DNA of 64,000 nucleotides, taken from the NCBI RefSeq assembly GCF_000768345.1, contig NZ_AVPS01000005.1, positions 186,001-250,000 on the forward strand, read 5' to 3'. Both the position numbers and the translations under genes were made by a program. Below are positions 47,873 to 56,927 of this stretch, in pieces. The notes beneath the pieces are model-generated. The model searched no databases and had not been told where the DNA came from. It saw only the letters and a program-made list of their open reading frames with translations. The first letter of the stretch is position 1; the number at the start of each line of letters is the position of its first letter. The DNA comes from Lysobacter concretionis Ko07 = DSM 16239 (GTDB lineage Bacteria; Pseudomonadota; Gammaproteobacteria; Xanthomonadales; Xanthomonadaceae).

Positions 47873-48730
47873 TCAGTCTTCCTCGGCCGCCGCTTCGCGT
47901 CCCTGCTGGCGGATCAGTGCCTCTTCGCGGGCGTCGCGGATCGCCAGCTGCACGCTGTCCAGATCGGCGGTGGACTCGTCGAACTCGAACTCGCCGGTGA
48001 GCTCGCTGTCGGGATGCAGCTCGCCCTTTTCGTACAGCGCCCACATCTCCTCGGCGTAGTGGGTGGACAGCAGTTCCGGCGCGACCCGGCCCAGGCTCAG
48101 GGTCAGGTTGTTGACGTCGCGCTGCAGCATCCTGCGCGCGGCGTTGTTGCCCGACGCGCTGACCACCTGCGGGAAGTCGATGATCACCGGGCCTTCCGGG
48201 CCGACCAGCACGTTGTATTCGGACAGGTCGCCGTGGATCAGGTCGATGCACAGCATCTTGACCACCTGGCGGATGAGGTAGCGGTGGAAACCGCGTGCCT
48301 GGTCCGGCGCCAGCTCGACCTCACCCAGCCGCGCCGCGGAATGCCCGTCGGCGTCGGTCACCAGCTCCATCACCAGCACGCCGTTGAAATACCCGCGCGG
48401 GCGCGGCACCCGCACCCCGGCATCCACCAGCCGATACAGCGCGTCGACCTCGGTGTTCTTCCAGGCGGCCTCCTGCTCCTTGCGGCCGAACTTGGTCGCC
48501 TTGCCGATCGCGCGCGCCTGCCGGCTGCCGCGCACCGTGCGGCCTTCCTGGTATTGCACGCGCTGCTGGAAACTGCGCTGCGCCATGTCCTTGTAGACCT
48601 TGGCGCACAGGATGTCGTTGCCCGAGCGCACCACGTACACCGATGCTTCCTTGCCACTCTTCAGCGGGCGCAGTACTTCGTCGATCACACCTTCGTCGAT
48701 CAACGGCTGCAAGCCGGCGGGGGTCTTCAT
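47873..48730 (-). CDS. RIO-like serine/threonine protein kinase
   Basis: The 285-residue protein is a bacterial RIO-type atypical kinase. Kinase features: GKEASVYVVRSG near residues 25-36 (ATP loop, with Lys in AKVYK), the catalytic loop LIHGDLSEYNVLV (Asp in HGD-x-x-x-x-N) and the metal-binding VIIDFPQ. A C-terminal acidic region of about 40 residues follows. RIO kinases in archaea and eukaryotes act in ribosome maturation; the bacterial role is poorly known. I chose the ATG at 48730 from the conserved start; no strong ribosome binding site is seen. Confidence 0.85.
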   Translation of the reverse strand: MKTPAGLQPLIDEGVIDEVLRPLKSGKEASVYVVRSGNDILCAKVYKDMAQRSFQQRVQYQEGRTVRGSRQARAIGKATKFGRKEQEAAWKNTEVDALYRLVDAGVRVPRPRGYFNGVLVMELVTDADGHSAARLGEVELAPDQARGFHRYLIRQVVKMLCIDLIHGDLSEYNVLVGPEGPVIIDFPQVVSASGNNAARRMLQRDVNNLTLSLGRVAPELLSTHYAEEMWALYEKGELHPDSELTGEFEFDESTADLDSVQLAIRDAREEALIRQQGREAAAEED

Positions 48731-48996
48731 TATTGACGTTCGGCCTGAAAGGGCCGGCCAGTATGGTCGATTGCCGACCGCCATGGTCGCTGCAGCCGAA
48801 GCACGCCGTATATCGATCTCCAGGCTGACTGGCGGTGTAAAGCCGATACGTCCAGGGAAGCCCTGACCAATCCGCTCCTGATCGTCACCCGCGTCCGACT
48901 GGACCTCCGGTGGTCACAGGCCGGGATGACGACAGTTGTCCAGACCTCCCCCCGGATGATCAGCTAATCTCGCGGACCCGCTTCCGAGGCCCTGCC

Positions 48997-49461
48997 ATGC
49001 GATTTCTTCCACTGCGCCCCTCGCAGGCTTTCGCGCTCGTCGTTGTCCTGGCCACGCTGCTGGCCGTCGCCTGCACGCCACCCGGGCCACCTGCAGGCGG
49101 CAGCGTGGCCGAGTTGCAGCGCATCGACCTGAAGGACGGCACCGGCCCGGTGGCGGCACCGGGCGATGAGGTCAGCGTCCACTACACCGGCTGGCTGTAT
49201 GACGAAGGCGCGCCGCAGCAACGCGGCAAGCAGTTCGACAGCTCGCGCGAGCGCGGCGAACCGATCGTCTTCCTGCTCGGTGCCGGCCGCGTCATCCGTG
49301 GCTGGGATGAGGGCGTGGCCGGCATGCGGGTCGGCGGCCAACGCGTGCTGCTGATTCCCGCCGCCTACGGTTACGGCCGCAAGGGCGCCGGCGGCGTGAT
49401 CCCGCCGGGCGCGTCGCTGGTGTTCGAGGTCGAACTGATGGACGTGCGCAAACAGCCGTAG
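48997..49461 (+). CDS. FKBP-type peptidyl-prolyl isomerase lipoprotein
   Basis: The 154-residue protein has a lipoprotein signal (LLAVAC, Cys at about residue 27), then a single FKBP domain: VSVHYTGWLYDEG, QFDSSRERGEPIVFLLGAGRVIRGWDEGVAGMRVGGQRVLLIPAAYGYG and VIPPGASLVFEVELMDV. The hydrophobic pocket residues (Tyr, Phe, Asp, Trp, Tyr, Phe) are kept, so it is probably active as a periplasmic foldase. Short form without the Mip dimerisation helix. GAGG lies 8 nt before the ATG. Confidence 0.9.
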   Translation: MRFLPLRPSQAFALVVVLATLLAVACTPPGPPAGGSVAELQRIDLKDGTGPVAAPGDEVSVHYTGWLYDEGAPQQRGKQFDSSRERGEPIVFLLGAGRVIRGWDEGVAGMRVGGQRVLLIPAAYGYGRKGAGGVIPPGASLVFEVELMDVRKQP

Positions 49462-49473
49462 GCGACCGGGCCG

Positions 49474-50460
49474 TCAGGCCGGCCGCATCGCCTGCGCGGC
49501 GATCTCGAACGAACGCACGCGGGCGGCGTGGTCGAAGATGTTGGCCGTCAACATCAACTCATCGGGCCGGTGGCGGTCGATGAACGCCGCAATGCCCTGC
49601 TTCACCGTCTGCGGGCTGCCGATCACCGCACATGACAGCGCATGCTCGACGCCCTGCTTCTCCTGCGGCGTCCACCAGGCGTCGATGTCGTCGATCGGCG
49701 GCGGCACCAGGCCGATATCGCCGCGGCGCAGCCTGGTGAATGCCTGTTGCTGGGTGGTGAACAGACGCCTCGCCTCGTCGTCGGTTTCCGCCGCCACGAC
49801 GTTCAGGGCCAGCATCGCGTGAGGCTTCTGCAGGCGCGCCGACGGGGTGAAATCCCGGTGGTACAGCGCCATCGCATCCTCCATCGCGTCCGGCGCGAAG
49901 TGCGAGGCGAACGCGAACGGCAGGCCCATCGCAGCCGACAGCCGGGCACTGAACAGGCTCGATCCCAGCAGCCACACCGGCACCTCGATCCCCGCACCCG
50001 GCACCGCACGCACCGGCTGGCCGGGTCGCGCCGGGCGGAAGTACCCCAACAACTCGGCGACATCGTGCGGGAAGGCATCCGCGCCCTCGTGGTAGCGGCG
50101 CAGGGCGCGCACGGTCGCCTGGTCGGTGCCCGGCGCGCGCCCCAATCCCAGATCGATGCGGTCCGGATACAGCGACGCCAGCGTGCCGAACTGCTCGGCG
50201 ACCTGCAGCGGCGAGTGGTTGGGCAGCATGATGCCGCCGGCGCCGACCCGGATCGTGCTCGTGCCGCCGGCGACGTGGCCGATCAGCACCGCGGTGGCGG
50301 CACTGGCGATGCCCGGCATGTTGTGGTGCTCGGCCAGCCAGTAACGCGTGTAGCCGAAGCGCTCCGCATGACGCGCCAGATCCAGCGTGTTGGCGTAGGC
50401 CTGGCGGATGTCGCTGCCTTCGGTCACCGGCGCAAGGTCGAGCAGCGAGTAGGGAATCAT
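49474..50460 (-). CDS. LLM class flavin-dependent oxidoreductase (luciferase-like)
   Basis: The 328-residue TIM-barrel protein belongs to the bacterial luciferase-like family, YhbW subgroup (group 1 conserved type): [50 protein letters not shown], then [22 protein letters not shown]. These are the characteristic segments of that subgroup. It uses reduced flavin; the substrate is unknown. It diverges from fbpA with 132 nt between, so it could share the iron-responsive region. Confidence 0.9.
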   Translation of the reverse strand: MIPYSLLDLAPVTEGSDIRQAYANTLDLARHAERFGYTRYWLAEHHNMPGIASAATAVLIGHVAGGTSTIRVGAGGIMLPNHSPLQVAEQFGTLASLYPDRIDLGLGRAPGTDQATVRALRRYHEGADAFPHDVAELLGYFRPARPGQPVRAVPGAGIEVPVWLLGSSLFSARLSAAMGLPFAFASHFAPDAMEDAMALYHRDFTPSARLQKPHAMLALNVVAAETDDEARRLFTTQQQAFTRLRRGDIGLVPPPIDDIDAWWTPQEKQGVEHALSCAVIGSPQTVKQGIAAFIDRHRPDELMLTANIFDHAARVRSFEIAAQAMRPA

Positions 50461-50510
50461 TGGCGGGCCCGAGCGTGAAGGAACTCACCATATGGGGCCC
50501 CGCGCAGGAT

Positions 50511-50534
50511 TTTTCCATGCACTTTTCCATGCAC
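50511..50534. repeat. Tandem 12-bp duplication in the fbpA promoter region
   Basis: TTTTCCATGCAC occurs twice head to tail (50511-50522 and 50523-50534). The second copy lies where a -35 element would be for the -10-like GATAAT at 50552, so the duplication may alter promoter spacing or add a regulator site. Confidence 0.85.
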
Positions 50535-50551
50535 TGAAGCGATCGTTCGTA

Positions 50552-50570
50552 GATAATAGCCATTCTCATT
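50552..50570 (+). promoter_or_regulatory. Fur-box-like site overlapping the fbpA -10
   Basis: The 19 bases GATAATAGCCATTCTCATT match the Fur consensus GATAATGATAATCATTATC at 11 positions and read on the other strand as AATGAGAATGGCTATTATC, a form common in Pseudomonas and Xanthomonas. The leading GATAAT is also a good -10 for the fbpA transcript (39 nt before its GTG), so bound Fur would block it. Inference from motif and from the ferric-iron genes downstream. Confidence 0.7.
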
Positions 50571-50592
50571 TGCCGCCCTTCGAGGTGCGTCC

Positions 50593-51654
50593 GTGCGCTT
50601 GCCGTCCCCCGTAGTCCCGATGTCCCTTGCGATCCTGGTTTCCCTGGCCGCCTGTTCGGCCGACAAGTCGCCCACTTCTGTCGCCTCCCCCGATACGACG
50701 GACAAGACCGCAGCCGGCGAACTGGTGGTCTACACCTCGCGCAACGAGCAGCTGCTCAAGCCGTTGTTCGACCAGTACACCGAACAGACCGGAGTCAAGA
50801 TCACCTACCTGACCGACAAGGCGCCGCCGCTGATGGAGCGTCTGAAAGCCGAGGGCAGCCGCAGCCCGGCGGACGTGTTCATCACCGTCGATGCCGGCAA
50901 CCTGTGGCAGGCGACCAATCTGGGCCTGCTGCAGCCGATCGCCTCGGAGCGGCTGGAGAAGAACATCCCGGCGAACCTGCGCGACCCGGACAACCGCTGG
51001 TTCGGCCTGTCGGTGCGCGCGCGCACGATCATCCACAACCCGGCCGCCGCGCCGGCCGACACGCTTTCGACCTACGAAGACCTGGCCGACCCGAAGTGGA
51101 AGGGCAAGCTGTGCCTGCGCACCAGCAACTCGGTCTACAACCAGAGCCTGGTCGCCACGATGATGGCCAGCCTGGGCGCGGAAAAAACCGAACAGGTCGT
51201 GAAGGGCTGGGTCGCGAACCTCGCCGCACCGCCGATGGCAAGCGACAACGAGGTGATCGACGCGATCGCCGCCGGCCGCTGCGACGTGGGCATCAGCAAC
51301 ACCTATTACCTCGGCCGCGCGCTGCGCAAGAACGCCGAGCTGCCGGTCACCGTGTTCTGGCCAAACCAGGCCGAAGGCGAGCGCGGCACGCACGTCAACG
51401 TGTCCGGTGCGGGCGTTACCAAACATGCCCCGCATCCGGAAGCCGCCATCGCCTTCATCGAGTGGCTGTCGGATGGCCCGGCGCAGGAACTGTTCGCGGG
51501 CGAGAACCTGGAGTACCCGGCCAATCCTGCGGTCGCCACTGATCCGCTGATCGCGGCGTGGGGCGATTACCGCCAGGACCTGATCAACGTGTCCGAAGCC
51601 GGCGCGATGCAGGCCGAGGCGGTCAAACTGATGGACCGTGCCGGCTATCGCTGA
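50593..51654 (+). CDS. fbpA: Ferric-iron ABC transporter, periplasmic binding protein
   Basis: The 353-residue protein captures free ferric iron in the periplasm. Lipoprotein-like signal ends LVSLAAC (about residue 21). The mature part has [28 protein letters not shown] (the FbpA/FutA opening) and the adjacent tyrosine pair Tyr238-Tyr239 in [10 protein letters not shown] that ligates iron in FbpA. Start is GTG with GAGG 8 nt before; no suitable ATG nearby. It overlaps the permease gene by 17 nt and is preceded by a Fur-box-like site, so it is probably iron-repressed. Confidence 0.88.
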   Translation: MRLPSPVVPMSLAILVSLAACSADKSPTSVASPDTTDKTAAGELVVYTSRNEQLLKPLFDQYTEQTGVKITYLTDKAPPLMERLKAEGSRSPADVFITVDAGNLWQATNLGLLQPIASERLEKNIPANLRDPDNRWFGLSVRARTIIHNPAAAPADTLSTYEDLADPKWKGKLCLRTSNSVYNQSLVATMMASLGAEKTEQVVKGWVANLAAPPMASDNEVIDAIAAGRCDVGISNTYYLGRALRKNAELPVTVFWPNQAEGERGTHVNVSGAGVTKHAPHPEAAIAFIEWLSDGPAQELFAGENLEYPANPAVATDPLIAAWGDYRQDLINVSEAGAMQAEAVKLMDRAGYR

Positions 51655-53266
51655 TCCGTTCCAGCGTCGGTACGCGTCCGTCCGTCCGGGCATTGGTCCG
51701 CGGGGATGGACCTGGCTGGCAGTCGCGCTGAGCCTGCCGAGCCTGATCCCGCTGACCGCGACCCTGGCGGCACTGGCGCGGCCCGACAGCGACACCCTGC
51801 ACCACCTGTGGCAGTACGTGCTGCCGCAGGTGGCCGGCAATACCGCGTGGCTGTTGCTCGGCGTCGGCGCGGGCACGGCGGTGCTGGGTACAGCGCTGGC
51901 AGCGCTGGTCGCCTTGTGCGAGTTCCCCGGCCGCCGCTGGTTTTCCTGGCTGCTGGTGCTGCCGCTGGCGATGCCGGGCTACGTGCTCGCGGTCGCCTTC
52001 ATCGGCCTGTTCGACTACGCCGCGCCGCTGACGTCCTTCCTGCGCGACAGCGTCGGGACGCAGTTGCCGGACATCCGCTCACGCACAGGCCTGATCGCGG
52101 TGATGACGCTGGCGCTGTACCCCTACGTCTACCTGGTCGCGCGCGAGGCCTTCGCCAGCCAGGGCGCACGCGCGATGGAAGCAGCCCGCGCCTTGGGCAT
52201 GGGACCATGGCGCGCATTCTGGCGTGCCAGCCTGCCGATGGCACGGCCGTGGATCGCCGGCGGCACCCTACTGGTGCTGATGGAGACGCTGGCCGATTTC
52301 GGCGCTGTCTCCGCCTTCAATTACGAGACCTTCACCACCGCGATCTACAAGGCGTGGTTCGCGCTGTTCTCCACCGACACCGCGTTGCAGATCGCCGCCG
52401 TGCTGCTGCTTGGCGTGCTGGTGCTGGTCGGTCTGGAAGCCGCGTCGCGCAAGCGTCAATCCTTCGCCCGCGTGGGTCTGGCCGAGGCAGCCCGGATGCC
52501 ACTGGGACGCCGCGGCTGGTGGGCCACGGGCGGTTGCTCACTGGTGCTGTTCGCAGCGCTGGCATTGCCATTGTCGCAACTGGTCTGGGACGGCATGGCC
52601 CATCTGGCCGACCTCGACCTGCGCTACTTCGCCAGCCTGCGCAACGCGCTGTCGCTGTCGGCGATGGCGGCGGTACTGACCACCATCGCCGCGTTCGTCA
52701 TCGCGCTGGCAGCGCGCGAGCAACCCGGCCTGCTGACCACCGCCATCACCCGCGTCACCACCCTCGGCTACGGCCTGCCGGGCGCGCTGCTGGCGATCGG
52801 CCTGTACGTGCCGGTGGCGACATTCTCGACCTGGCTGATGGACACCCGCGGCTGGGATGTGCCGCTGGAAGGCGGCCTGCTGCTGTTGCTGGTCGCCTAC
52901 GGCATCCGCTTCCTGGCCGTCGCCCACACGCCCGTAGCCGGCGGCCTGCTGCGGATCCGCCCGCAACTGCTGGAAGCCAGCCGCAGCCTCGGTGTGACCG
53001 GCGCGCGCCAGCTGCGGCAGGTGCATTGGCCGTTGCTGCGTGGCAGCTTCGCCACCGCCGCCCTGCTGGTATTCGTGGACACGATGAAGGAAATGCCGAT
53101 CACCCTGATGATGCGACCGTTCGGCTGGGACACCCTGGCCACGCGCGTGTTCGAGCTGACCAACGAAGGCGAATACGCCCGCGCCGCCCTGCCCTCGCTG
53201 GCGATCGCGCTGGCCGGCCTGATCCCGGTGATCGCACTGACCCGACGGGGACGCAATGCAACTTGA
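51638..53266 (+). CDS. fbpB: Ferric-iron ABC transporter, permease
   Basis: The 542-residue permease is a fused two-module type with about twelve helices. Each half has the coupling EAA loop: [36 protein letters not shown] (about residues 168-205) and [32 protein letters not shown]. This fits FbpB, which functions as a single chain. The GTG at 51638 lies inside the end of fbpA. The stop overlaps the fbpC start by 11 nt. Confidence 0.9.
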   Translation: MPAIADPFQRRYASVRPGIGPRGWTWLAVALSLPSLIPLTATLAALARPDSDTLHHLWQYVLPQVAGNTAWLLLGVGAGTAVLGTALAALVALCEFPGRRWFSWLLVLPLAMPGYVLAVAFIGLFDYAAPLTSFLRDSVGTQLPDIRSRTGLIAVMTLALYPYVYLVAREAFASQGARAMEAARALGMGPWRAFWRASLPMARPWIAGGTLLVLMETLADFGAVSAFNYETFTTAIYKAWFALFSTDTALQIAAVLLLGVLVLVGLEAASRKRQSFARVGLAEAARMPLGRRGWWATGGCSLVLFAALALPLSQLVWDGMAHLADLDLRYFASLRNALSLSAMAAVLTTIAAFVIALAAREQPGLLTTAITRVTTLGYGLPGALLAIGLYVPVATFSTWLMDTRGWDVPLEGGLLLLLVAYGIRFLAVAHTPVAGGLLRIRPQLLEASRSLGVTGARQLRQVHWPLLRGSFATAALLVFVDTMKEMPITLMMRPFGWDTLATRVFELTNEGEYARAALPSLAIALAGLIPVIALTRRGRNAT

Positions 53267-54332
53267 TATCGACGACGCGGCAGTCGGCTACGACGGCCGG
53301 ATCGTGCTGGAAGGCGCAAGCCTGACCCTGGCCGATGGCGAGATCGGCTGCCTGCTTGGCCCGTCCGGTTCTGGCAAGACAACCCTGCTGCGCGCCGTGG
53401 CCGGCTTCGAGCCGCTGCTTCGCGGCCGCATCCGCGCCGACGACCAGTTGCTGGTCGGCGACGGCGTGCACCTGCCGCCGGAGCAGCGCCAGATCGGCAT
53501 GGTGTTCCAGGACCACGCCCTGCTGCCGCACCTGAGCGTGCTCGACAACGTGCGCTTCGGCCTGTTCCGCTGGCCTCGCGCCAAGGCGATCGCCCGCGCC
53601 CGCGAAATGCTGGATCTGGTCGGCCTGGCCGACACCGCCAAGCGCCAGCCGCACCAGCTGTCGGGCGGTCAACAGCAACGCATCGCCGTCGCCCGCGCGC
53701 TGGCGCCACAACCCCGGCTGGTGTTGCTGGACGAGCCGTTCTCCAGCCTTGATCCCGACCTGCGCGAGCGGTTGGCCGTGCAGGTGCGCGCGGCCCTGAA
53801 GGCGACCGGTGTCGGCGCCCTGATGGTCACCCACTCGCAGGCCGAAGCGTTCGCGATGGCCGACCGGGTCGGCGTCATCGGCCACGGCCGGCTGCAGCAG
53901 TGGGCCAGCGCCTACGACCTGTACCACCAGCCCGCCAACCGCTTCGTCGCCGGCTTCGTCGGCGAAGGCGTGCTGATGCCGGCCCGGGTGGTCGACGACT
54001 GGCACGTCGGCACGGAATTCGGCGTGCTCGCCGCCGACCACCAACTGCTAGATCCGCCCGGCAGTGCAGTGGAGATGCTGCTGCGCCCCGACGACGTCAT
54101 CCATGACGACGACGCACCACTGCAGGCACGCATCGTGCGTCGCCACTTCCGCGGCGCGGACTTCCTCTACACCCTGCAACTCGACGGCGGCGGCCTGGTG
54201 CAGGCGCTGGTGCCCTCGCACCACGACCACGCCATCGGCCAGAGCATCGGCATCCGGCTGGATCTGGAGCATGTCGTGGTGTTCGAACAGCCGGAAAACG
54301 GCTTGGGCAACGGGCTGCTGCAGTCGGCGTGA
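53256..54332 (+). CDS. fbpC: Ferric-iron ABC transporter, ATP-binding protein
   Basis: The 358-residue ATPase drives FbpAB. Walker A GPSGSGKTT at about residues 35-43, Q-loop MVFQDHALLPHLSVLDNV, signature LSGGQQQR and Walker B LVLLDEPFSSLD, with switch His in MVTHSQAEA. A TOBE-type C-terminal domain (about 240-358, includes VEMLLRPDDVIHDDDAPLQARIVRRHFRGADF) is as expected for FbpC-like proteins. It closes the operon. Confidence 0.93.
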   Translation: MQLDIDDAAVGYDGRIVLEGASLTLADGEIGCLLGPSGSGKTTLLRAVAGFEPLLRGRIRADDQLLVGDGVHLPPEQRQIGMVFQDHALLPHLSVLDNVRFGLFRWPRAKAIARAREMLDLVGLADTAKRQPHQLSGGQQQRIAVARALAPQPRLVLLDEPFSSLDPDLRERLAVQVRAALKATGVGALMVTHSQAEAFAMADRVGVIGHGRLQQWASAYDLYHQPANRFVAGFVGEGVLMPARVVDDWHVGTEFGVLAADHQLLDPPGSAVEMLLRPDDVIHDDDAPLQARIVRRHFRGADFLYTLQLDGGGLVQALVPSHHDHAIGQSIGIRLDLEHVVVFEQPENGLGNGLLQSA

Positions 54333-54405
54333 GCCCTGCCTTGTGTCGGGCGGCTTCCGGGCAAACTCCAGCGCCGCTGCGAATCGACTGTTCCCAGCCG
54401 ATGGA

Positions 54406-54885
54406 TCAGTCCAGGCCTCGAAGCGGATCCGGACTGGACGAAGGGTGCGGCGGCAAATCGCACGCCATGTGGATCGCGCCGTCCACAACCGACTCCACCC
54501 TGAAACCCGAGCGGGCATAAAGCGCCTTGGCCGGATTGTCCTCGTAGACGCGGAGCTGCAGGCGTCGAAAGCCACGACTGGCTGCGATGGACTGAGCCTG
54601 CCGCACGGCCCAGGCGCCTATGCCTCTCCCCTGATATTCCGGAACGATCTGGAGATCCCGGAGCCCCAGTGCACCCTCCTCCGGGGCCAGCCTCAGGAGG
54701 CCAACCACCCGGGAGTCCACGGCGATCACCAGATTCTCGAACGTCGCCCAGCTGGCGAGAAAGCGGTCCGGATCCCAAAGGACCTTTCTCGCCGCCAGGT
54801 AATCGCCCATGTTGCGACGGCTGAGCGACTCGCAGAATGCGAACTCCTCTTGTGTTGCCGGTCGCAGGGAAACGTCCATTGCCAC
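54406..54885 (-). CDS. GNAT family N-acetyltransferase
   Basis: The 159-residue protein is a single GNAT domain: NLVIAVDSRVVGLLRLAPEEGALGLRDLQIVPEYQGRGIGAWAVRQAQSIAASRG, with the acetyl-CoA loop QGRGIGAW (Q/R-x-x-G-x-G/A) at about residues 85-92, and RLQLRVYEDNPAKALYARSGFR. Substrate unknown. The start follows the stop of the serine hydrolase gene by 4 nt, so the two are likely one transcript. A short Pro/Ser-rich tail closes it. Confidence 0.85.
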   Translation of the reverse strand: MAMDVSLRPATQEEFAFCESLSRRNMGDYLAARKVLWDPDRFLASWATFENLVIAVDSRVVGLLRLAPEEGALGLRDLQIVPEYQGRGIGAWAVRQAQSIAASRGFRRLQLRVYEDNPAKALYARSGFRVESVVDGAIHMACDLPPHPSSSPDPLRGLD

Positions 54886-54889
54886 CCGA

Positions 54890-56575
54890 CTACTTGCCGT
54901 CCTTCTTCACCGGCACCAGCCGAAGGTGCTGGAAGTCGAAACTGAAATCGGTCAGCGGGGAGATCGACTCGATCCGTGCTTCGCGGATTTTCCCGTCCGG
55001 GTTGAGCGAAAAGCTCAGGAACGCATCGGCGTTCAACCAGCGCTGGTCCCAGCGCACCACGAAGGTATCGTGCTGCCAGTGGCTCAGGCTGCCGACCAGA
55101 TCCGGGGTTTTGCTGAACTGGATACGCAATTTGCCGTCCTGCTCGCTCACCACGATGTCGCCGTACCAAGGGTCACGGTAGGTGTTGGCGTAACCGCTCA
55201 AGGGCAATGACGGCCGCGAGCGGAGGTCGCGCGCGGCGATGTGCTTCTGCCAGGATGCCTCGGCCTTCTGCTCCTGGTTGCCACGCGCCGCCAGATAGGC
55301 GCTGGTCCAGTCGGTCGGCGGGGCATCCAGGAACGCATCCAGCGCCTGCATCGTGATCGACTGGAACGCGCCGCCGGCCTCGGCGCTGGTCAGCACGATG
55401 ATGCCCAGGTTCTGCTCGGGCACCATCGTCACGCGCGACACGTAGCCGGGCCAGCCGCCGGTGTGCCAGACCAGCTTGTTGCCGCGGTAGTCGGACAGGC
55501 TCCAGCCTTCGCCGTAGCCGAGGAAGTTCGGTGTCGCCGCCGCCAGCGCCGGCACCGCCGGCTTGCCGACCGGGATCGGGGTGATCATCGTCCACATCTC
55601 GCGCTGGCGCTTCTCGCTGAACAGGCGTGCTGGCTCCGCGTCGGTCGTTGCGCCCTCGGCAGGCGCGATCACACCGCGGTCGAGCTGCATGCGCACCCAC
55701 TTGCCCAGGTCATGCACGCTGGAATACAGCCCGCCCGCACCCGACACGTTGCCCCACGACATCCGCGGCGCGGCCACCAGCCGGGTGAAGTCCTCCTTGG
55801 AATAACCGGTGGCCACGTTGTCGCCGGGCCGCAGGTCATCGCTGTTGAAGCGGGTCTCGTGCATGCCCAGCGGCGCGAAGATACGCGCCTGCAGGAAGTC
55901 CTTGTACGACTGCCCGCTGGCCGCCTCGATCACCAGCTGGGCGACGCCGTACAGGATGTTGTCGTAGGCGTACTGGCCGCGGAAGCTGCCGTCCAGCGGC
56001 ACGTCCCTGAGCCGGCGCGCGACCTCTTCGGTGCTGTAATCGGTGCCCGGCCAGTACAGCAGGTCGCCGGCTCCCAGACCCAGTCCGCTGCGGTGCGCGA
56101 GCAGGTCGCGGATGCGCATTTCGCGGGTCACGTAGGCGTCGGACATTCGGAACCACGGCAGGTGGTCGATCACCCGGTCGCTCATGTCGAGCTTGCCGTC
56201 GTCCGCCAGGATCGACAGCGACGCGGCGGTGAACGCCTTGGTGTTGGAGGCGATGGCGAACATCGTGTGCTCGTCCACCGGCTGCCGGTTCTGCAGATCG
56301 CGCGGGCCGTAGCCGCGCTCCAGCACGACCTGGCCGTCCTTGATGATCGCCACCGCGATCGCGGGCACGTCGAACTTCGCGCGCACGTTGTCGACATAGG
56401 CGTCGAAGTCTCGCAGCCGGGCCGGGACGACGCCGGCATCGGAGAACATGCTGCCGGAGCGCGTCGCATCGGGCACTGCACTGGTGATGACGGCTTCCTG
56501 CGCAACGGTGACGCCGGATACAGCAAGCCCGAGCGCGAGGACCAGGCCGCGCGCGTAAAAACCTTGGTTTCGCAT
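54890..56575 (-). CDS. Serine hydrolase, beta-lactamase/class C family, with DUF3471 domain
   Basis: The 561-residue protein has a signal peptide (about residues 1-25, ending TVAQ) and a class C beta-lactamase-like domain: catalytic Ser110 and Lys113 in IASNTKAFTAAS, Tyr/Asn in QYAYDNILYG, and the HTGG triad in LVWHTGGWPGY. A C-terminal DUF3471-type domain follows (about 445-561, SLPLSGYANTYRDPWYGDIVVS). Such proteins are esterases or D-amino-acid peptide hydrolases rather than resistance enzymes; the substrate is unknown. Start ATG agrees with the signal peptide. Confidence 0.88.
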   Translation of the reverse strand: MRNQGFYARGLVLALGLAVSGVTVAQEAVITSAVPDATRSGSMFSDAGVVPARLRDFDAYVDNVRAKFDVPAIAVAIIKDGQVVLERGYGPRDLQNRQPVDEHTMFAIASNTKAFTAASLSILADDGKLDMSDRVIDHLPWFRMSDAYVTREMRIRDLLAHRSGLGLGAGDLLYWPGTDYSTEEVARRLRDVPLDGSFRGQYAYDNILYGVAQLVIEAASGQSYKDFLQARIFAPLGMHETRFNSDDLRPGDNVATGYSKEDFTRLVAAPRMSWGNVSGAGGLYSSVHDLGKWVRMQLDRGVIAPAEGATTDAEPARLFSEKRQREMWTMITPIPVGKPAVPALAAATPNFLGYGEGWSLSDYRGNKLVWHTGGWPGYVSRVTMVPEQNLGIIVLTSAEAGGAFQSITMQALDAFLDAPPTDWTSAYLAARGNQEQKAEASWQKHIAARDLRSRPSLPLSGYANTYRDPWYGDIVVSEQDGKLRIQFSKTPDLVGSLSHWQHDTFVVRWDQRWLNADAFLSFSLNPDGKIREARIESISPLTDFSFDFQHLRLVPVKKDGK

Positions 56576-56718
56576 GGAACGATTTCCCCCGGGAGACAGC
56601 CGCTGACCTTACCGCAGCGGATGCCCGAACGAGCATCGGATGTCGCTGCAACGGTGCTCGGCCATACCTGGATCGACACAACGCCATGAGGAAGGTTTTA
56701 ACAACGCGGCTTTTGCCC

Positions 56719-56857
56719 GTCGTTCCCGCGAAGGCGGGGAAAAGCGCGAAGCGCGCAGATCGTCTCGCAGAGACGACCCGAAGGGCGAACAAAGCGAGTT
56801 CCCCTGAGTCATTGCTTTCAATGAGTTGAAGTCACTGGCTCCCCGCTTTCGCGGGGA
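56719..56857. repeat. Interspersed palindromic repeat, copy B (composite)
   Basis: The 352-nt gap 56576-56927 holds no gene. Its centre is a composite repeat: CGTTCCCGCGAAGGCGGGG at 56721-56739, a perfect hairpin TCGTCTC-GCA-GAGACGA (56760-56776), the 22-mer shared with copy A at 56817-56838, and a perfect hairpin TCCCCGC-TTTC-GCGGGGA (56840-56857). This is a MITE- or ITR-like arrangement without any coding capacity. Confidence 0.8.
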
Positions 56858-56927
56858 CGACGACAATTGTTCAGACCTTCCATAATGTCGCCCCGCTTTT
56901 CAGTCCCGGTCCGCAACGCCCGTGCCC

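Noticed and set aside
56609-56866. 85-codon minus-strand frame starting MSSSPRKRGASDFNSLK
   Set aside because: It lies entirely in the interspersed repeat, and similar frames arise from such repeats elsewhere. Not a real gene.
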